The notes beneath the pieces were generated by a model. It searched no databases, had not been told where the DNA came from, and saw only the letters and a program-made list of their open reading frames with translations. Position numbers and translations under genes: made by a program. From Dictyocoela muelleri (Eukaryota; Microsporidia), in the NCBI GenBank assembly GCA_016256075.1, contig SDVU01000842.1:1-10147 (forward strand): a DNA stretch of 10,147 nt, in the 5' to 3' direction. Positions 7,252 through 10,147 of this stretch are shown here, piece by piece. How positions within the stretch are numbered: position 1 is the stretch's first letter; each line of letters begins with the position of its first letter.

Positions 7252-8460
7252 CAAGTCAAAAACACGGAATTTTTTAATTTATTAAAAATTTCAAAAATTT
7301 TAAAAAATTAAAAAAATTAAAAATATTAAAAAATATTAAAAAATTGAAAAAATTAAAAAACCCCTTGTTCTTGACTTAAGGTATTTTTTAAATTTTTCTC
7401 CATGGAAATAAATCAAAAAATTAATTTATACGATGGATTTTTCACATCGATTGAAAAAAGTGTAGATTTTCTGATTGAATTAAACATCATTCATTAAATA
7501 AAACCTGCGTTTCATGCAATGATGGAATATTAAAGCTAAGAAAAGATGTTTCGAAAACAAATATCTTTTTCTTTTATTGTCCAAGTTGTTAAAAAAAGAC
7601 AATTTTACTGGGTGAAAGTAAATTTAAAAGAACTAAAGACCAAAAAACATATTGTTCGTGTGATATACTGTTTCATAAGGAATTTTGATATGTTTCAAAA
7701 AGAAATTGTCTATTATTATCCAAGAAAAGCATAATACGCCTGAGAAAAAAGATTATAAATTGCTTCAAAGTAAAAAAATATGATTTATTTGAAAAAATAG
7801 GCGGAGTAGACAGGAAAATTCAGATAGATGAAACTGCAATTTATCGAGGAGAAATAATCACAAACCCATCAAACGAATTAGACGATGTTGATGGAATACA
7901 ATGGTTAGTAGGCGGAATAGAGGAAACTGGAGAAAAGAAAATATTCTTAAAAATTGTTCCAAATCGCCAAAGCCACACAATTCTAAGCCTTCTTCGTGAG
8001 TTTTTCGTAGAAGGAAGTATCATTATTACACGGATATCCTTCATATCCGAGTGCAATTAGAGATTTTAATTCGGAACATATAGTAGTGCCGCATACTGAA
8101 GGATTTGTGAATAGTGAAGGCTATAATAAAAATCTTATAGAAAATTTGTGGTCTCATTTTAAGGTAGAATACAAAATAAGGAGGGGTATTTTAGTTTCTA
8201 GGATGGAAGATTCCGTTTATGAATTTTATTTAAAAAAAACTTATATAAGAAAACGAAACGTCCTTGAAATTTCTAAAGCATTTAAAAAGTTGATAAAAAT
8301 ATTATTAATAAATTAAAATCAATTTTTAGTATTTAAATTAAAAAAAAATTTACATACACCCTTATAAATTATTAATTTTTGTTATTAAATTTTTTTGTTT
8401 AATTAAATTTTTAAGCACAAAATCAAAAAAATAAAAAAAAATCCCCAGTTCTTGACTTGC
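7252..8460 (+). mobile_element. Third Merlin-like DNA transposon, about 1.2 kb, inserted at the end of the Ty3/gypsy fossil
   Basis: The left end CAAGTCAAAAACACGG, near 7253, pairs with the inverted right end CAAGTCAAGAACTGGGG, near 8444-8460. About 20 of 24 bases match, including a T run. A further inverted copy (AAGTCAAGAACAAGGGG on the complement) ends near 7377. The left 125 bp is therefore a small foldback of its own. Between the ends lies a transposase relic (7402-8316). No clear target duplication was found, so the exact ends are uncertain by several bases. The right end abuts the integrase tail of the Ty3/gypsy fossil. Confidence 0.55.
7402..8316 (+). pseudogene. Third ISXO2-like transposase, inactivated
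   Basis: The likely start is the ATG at 7402 (MEINQKINLYDGFF), and the TAA ends at 8316, about 305 codons. A zinc ribbon follows: CVSC near 7508-7519, then YCPSC near 7576-7590. The first catalytic Asp is in KIQIDETAIYRGEII, at 7827-7829. Then come GIQWLVGGIEETGEKKIF and SLLREFFVEGSIIIT. Just after 8030 two bases appear to be missing. The second catalytic Asp, expected immediately before GYPSYPSAIRDFNSEHIVV, is lost and the frame changes. The rest continues HTEGFVN with the catalytic Glu in LIENLW (8140-8142). Other breaks lie near 7495 (frameshift), at 7591-7593 (stop) and between about 7600 and 7740 (one or more frameshifts). It cannot be active. It belongs to the same family as the other two transposases but is on the opposite strand. 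Confidence 0.8.
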
Positions 8461-9945
8461 GCCCATTATTTCCTCCGCCTGATATTCGAACCACTTTGTA
8501 TGGACCATTCCAGCGACTAGTAACTTTATCTGGATTAAAATTACGCACAAATACGATATCGTTTGCATTATAACCAATGTTTTTCCTCATTTCAGATATC
8601 TTTTTATTGTACTTCATAGATGATATTATCATTTTTTAAAGAATATCGCTTTTATCAATTTTAATAGAAATATTACTATTTTCAAATAAAGGTTTGTTAA
8701 AAAAACAATTCAAATGGGCTATATCCTGTAGATATGTTAATTTTTAAATTGATCCTTGTCCATGCATTATGAAGCAAAGATTTTAGAGATTTATGCCTTG
8801 ATATTCTCAATGAAATTCCAATTTCTTTGTTCATACGTTCTACAATTTAATTCCCCGTAGGATTGTTTGGGGCCGTTAAAAGTTGTTGTATTTTGTTTTC
8901 CAATAAAAATTCTTTAAACTTGGAAGAAATAAACTGTCTTCCATTGTCTGTAAGAAGTTTTTTTTGGTGGTGTATGTTTATCGAACCATGACATTTTGAT
9001 TGCATCAATTATCGACATTACATCTGTTTCGAAAAGTATTGTTATTTCAGTATACCTTGTAAATAAATCTATCATCACTAAAATGTTTAAATACTCCTTT
9101 CTAATTTTTGATTGGAAGTGACTCCATTTTATAGAGCCTTTTATGTCAATAGCAATACATTCTTTTTTATTTTTTACCTTGAATTCATGTGTTACCCAAC
9201 CAAATTTTTGGGGACTATCTTTCTCCTTGTTACAAATTTGATATTCACTTGATATGCTTTTGATAATTTTTCTAAGGAAACTCAAATTTCTGTATCTTTC
9301 AATTAATTTTTGAAATCGAATGATTCCTGGAGGCGATAATTGTTCATGTAATTTCCTTAGAAGGTTCTTCAGATCTTTATCATCATTCTTATTCTTTAAA
9401 AATTTTTCTCCAAGATTTTTGATTTCATTATAGGGGAATTTGGGTAGTTTATATGATGAAATTGATTTAAAAGTAGAAATTTTGAGGGATCTGGAAAGTG
9501 CATCAGCTTCTTTATTATTTCCATCGACATGCACTATGTTATAATCATATTCTTCGAGAATAAGTTTCCATCTATTTATTCTTTTTGATAAGTCACCGAG
9601 AAATGTTAGATTTTTATTATCTGTCATGATTGTTGCCGAAGGTAAAAAGTGGTTTGAAGTGAGATATGGCTTTGTGATACCAAGCATTTCCTTTTTGACC
9701 TATGGAGTAATTATTTTCTTGTTTGTTGTACTTTTTGCTGTATAGCACAACAATATTATCATTTTGCAAGAGTACAGCTTTGATTCCCTTTTCCGAAACA
9801 TCTGTTTTCAGTGTGAATGGTATCTTTAAATCTGGGTGATGAGGGATCTGTTTTTTCCTTTATTTGATCGACCATTTTATTAAAAATTTGGGTATGGTGG
9901 TCTGTCCAGCTGATCCTCTTATCTCTGAATTTGAGCAAATAATAT
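8461..9945 (-). mobile_element. Ty3/gypsy (Metaviridae) retrotransposon fossil, partial pol
   Basis: Read on the minus strand, the parts come in the Ty3/gypsy order. The end of reverse transcriptase and its connection region is at about 9945-9840. RNase H follows, ending in the characteristic ADALSR near 9495. The integrase zinc-binding region and catalytic core span about 9450-8640. A GPY/F-type integrase C-terminal module is near 8630-8465. The RNase-H-before-integrase order and the GPY/F module place it in Ty3/gypsy and not Ty1/copia. Gag, protease, most of reverse transcriptase and both LTRs are missing from the window. It is broken, with roughly half a dozen breaks. It is truncated at one end by the GC palindrome junction, and a Merlin-like element lies at the other. 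Age cannot be measured without LTRs; the decay suggests it is not recent. Confidence 0.85.
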
Positions 9946-9964
9946 GTGGCGCGCAGCGCGCCAC
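9946..9964. repeat. Perfect GC-rich palindrome at the fossil's edge
   Basis: GTGGCGCGC (9946-9954) and GCGCGCCAC (9956-9964) are perfect complements about a single central A. Sixteen of the 19 bases are G or C, in a window that is overwhelmingly A and T. It lies where retrotransposon similarity stops. It could be a tiny palindromic insertion or part of the neighbouring tRNA-like unit. Confidence 0.9.
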
Positions 9965-9994
9965 TCGCGTCATTAACCACTTTTTTTATTAAAG

Positions 9995-10070
9995 AAAAGT
10001 GTCACAACGAGGCTCGAACCAGCTAAAATTGCCTAGCAATTATTATCTGTACCACTGGACTACAGAACCT
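9995..10070 (-). ncRNA. tRNA-like sequence with intact Pol III boxes, probably tRNA-derived
   Basis: On the minus strand the sequence opens GGTTCTGTAGTCCAGTGGTA, like the 5' half of some eukaryotic tRNAs such as tRNA-Gln. TAGTCCAGTGG is a full A-box match and GGTTCGAGCCT a good B-box match, at normal spacing. A TTTT run (9998 to 9995) could end Pol III transcription. Folding as a tRNA is poor. The 3' end does not pair with the 5' acceptor strand. The anticodon arm forms AATTG/CAATT with only a five-base loop and lacks the usual T before an anticodon. The T stem has one mismatch. Intact boxes with a lost cloverleaf suggest a tRNA pseudogene or a SINE head. I assign no amino acid. Confidence 0.45.
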
Positions 10071-10147
10071 AAAATAATAAATTATAATCAATATAACTAT
10101 TTTTTTAATAAATTAGTTTGATGATAAAAATTATAGATAATTATATT
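10071..10147. other. AT-rich flank with no recognisable feature
   Basis: Nothing is recognisable here. It is the 5' flank of the tRNA-like sequence and is almost entirely A and T. Confidence 0.6.

Noticed and set aside
7841-8056. Minus-strand open frame of 71 codons
   Set aside because: It is antisense to the DDE core of the third transposase, which has clear family motifs on the plus strand.
7360-8460. The repeat near 7361-7377 as the left end of the third transposon
   Set aside because: It has the same orientation as the right end, so it cannot be its inverted partner. The copy near 7253 has the correct orientation.
4159-8460. Bacterial IS1595/ISXO2 insertion sequences, implying bacterial DNA or contamination
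   Set aside because: The transposases resemble that superfamily, but Merlin is its eukaryotic branch. The Ty3/gypsy and MULE neighbours and the gene spacing point to a eukaryote.
9995-10070. Functional tRNA gene
   Set aside because: The acceptor ends do not pair, and the anticodon loop has five bases without the expected T, although the Pol III boxes are good.
8461-10147. LTRs of the Ty3/gypsy fossil
   Set aside because: No direct repeat bracketing the fossil was found. TGTGACA within the tRNA-like region looked like an LTR start but has no partner in the window.

Overview
The window is AT-rich eukaryotic DNA, most likely from a microsporidian. Two things point there. The left edge has very short spacing between two reading frames, with a CCC motif just before an ATG and an AATAAA that overlaps a stop codon. 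The rest is a pile-up of decayed ISXO2/Merlin-like transposases, a MULE-type relic and a Ty3/gypsy fragment, a mix known from the larger microsporidian genomes. The assignment rests on this context and not on any single marker gene.

Layout. Positions 1-117 look like the 3' end of a gene encoding an in-frame hexapeptide repeat. After only 23 bp comes the one intact gene, 141-1883, a 580-residue protein I do not recognise. From about 2235 everything recognisable is mobile DNA. A decayed MULE-like transposase (2235-3504) is followed by a foldback MITE (3650-3956). Then comes a nested block, 4159-7083. Its outer Merlin-like element has 28-bp imperfect terminal inverted repeats (TIRs) and a diverged 8-bp target duplication. 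Its transposase is split at one site by a second Merlin-like element (4721-6340) and by a foldback MITE (4471-4712), leaving three copies of CAAAAAAAC. The inner element has terminal repeats of about 350 bp, and each contains a further palindrome of about 310 bp.

To the right, a third Merlin-like element (about 7252-8460, transposase relic on the + strand) abuts the 3' end of a broken, partial Ty3/gypsy fossil on the minus strand (about 8461-9945). The fossil ends at a perfect GC-rich palindrome (9946-9964). Beyond it lies a tRNA-like sequence on the minus strand with good A and B boxes but poor stems (9995-10070).

No working pathway is encoded here. The story is an intact gene next to an insertion hotspot where related cut-and-paste elements have landed in one another. 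The most unusual feature is the repeated palindromic architecture of the element ends. In the two arms of the inner element, the central sequence differs between arms while each arm stays self-complementary.
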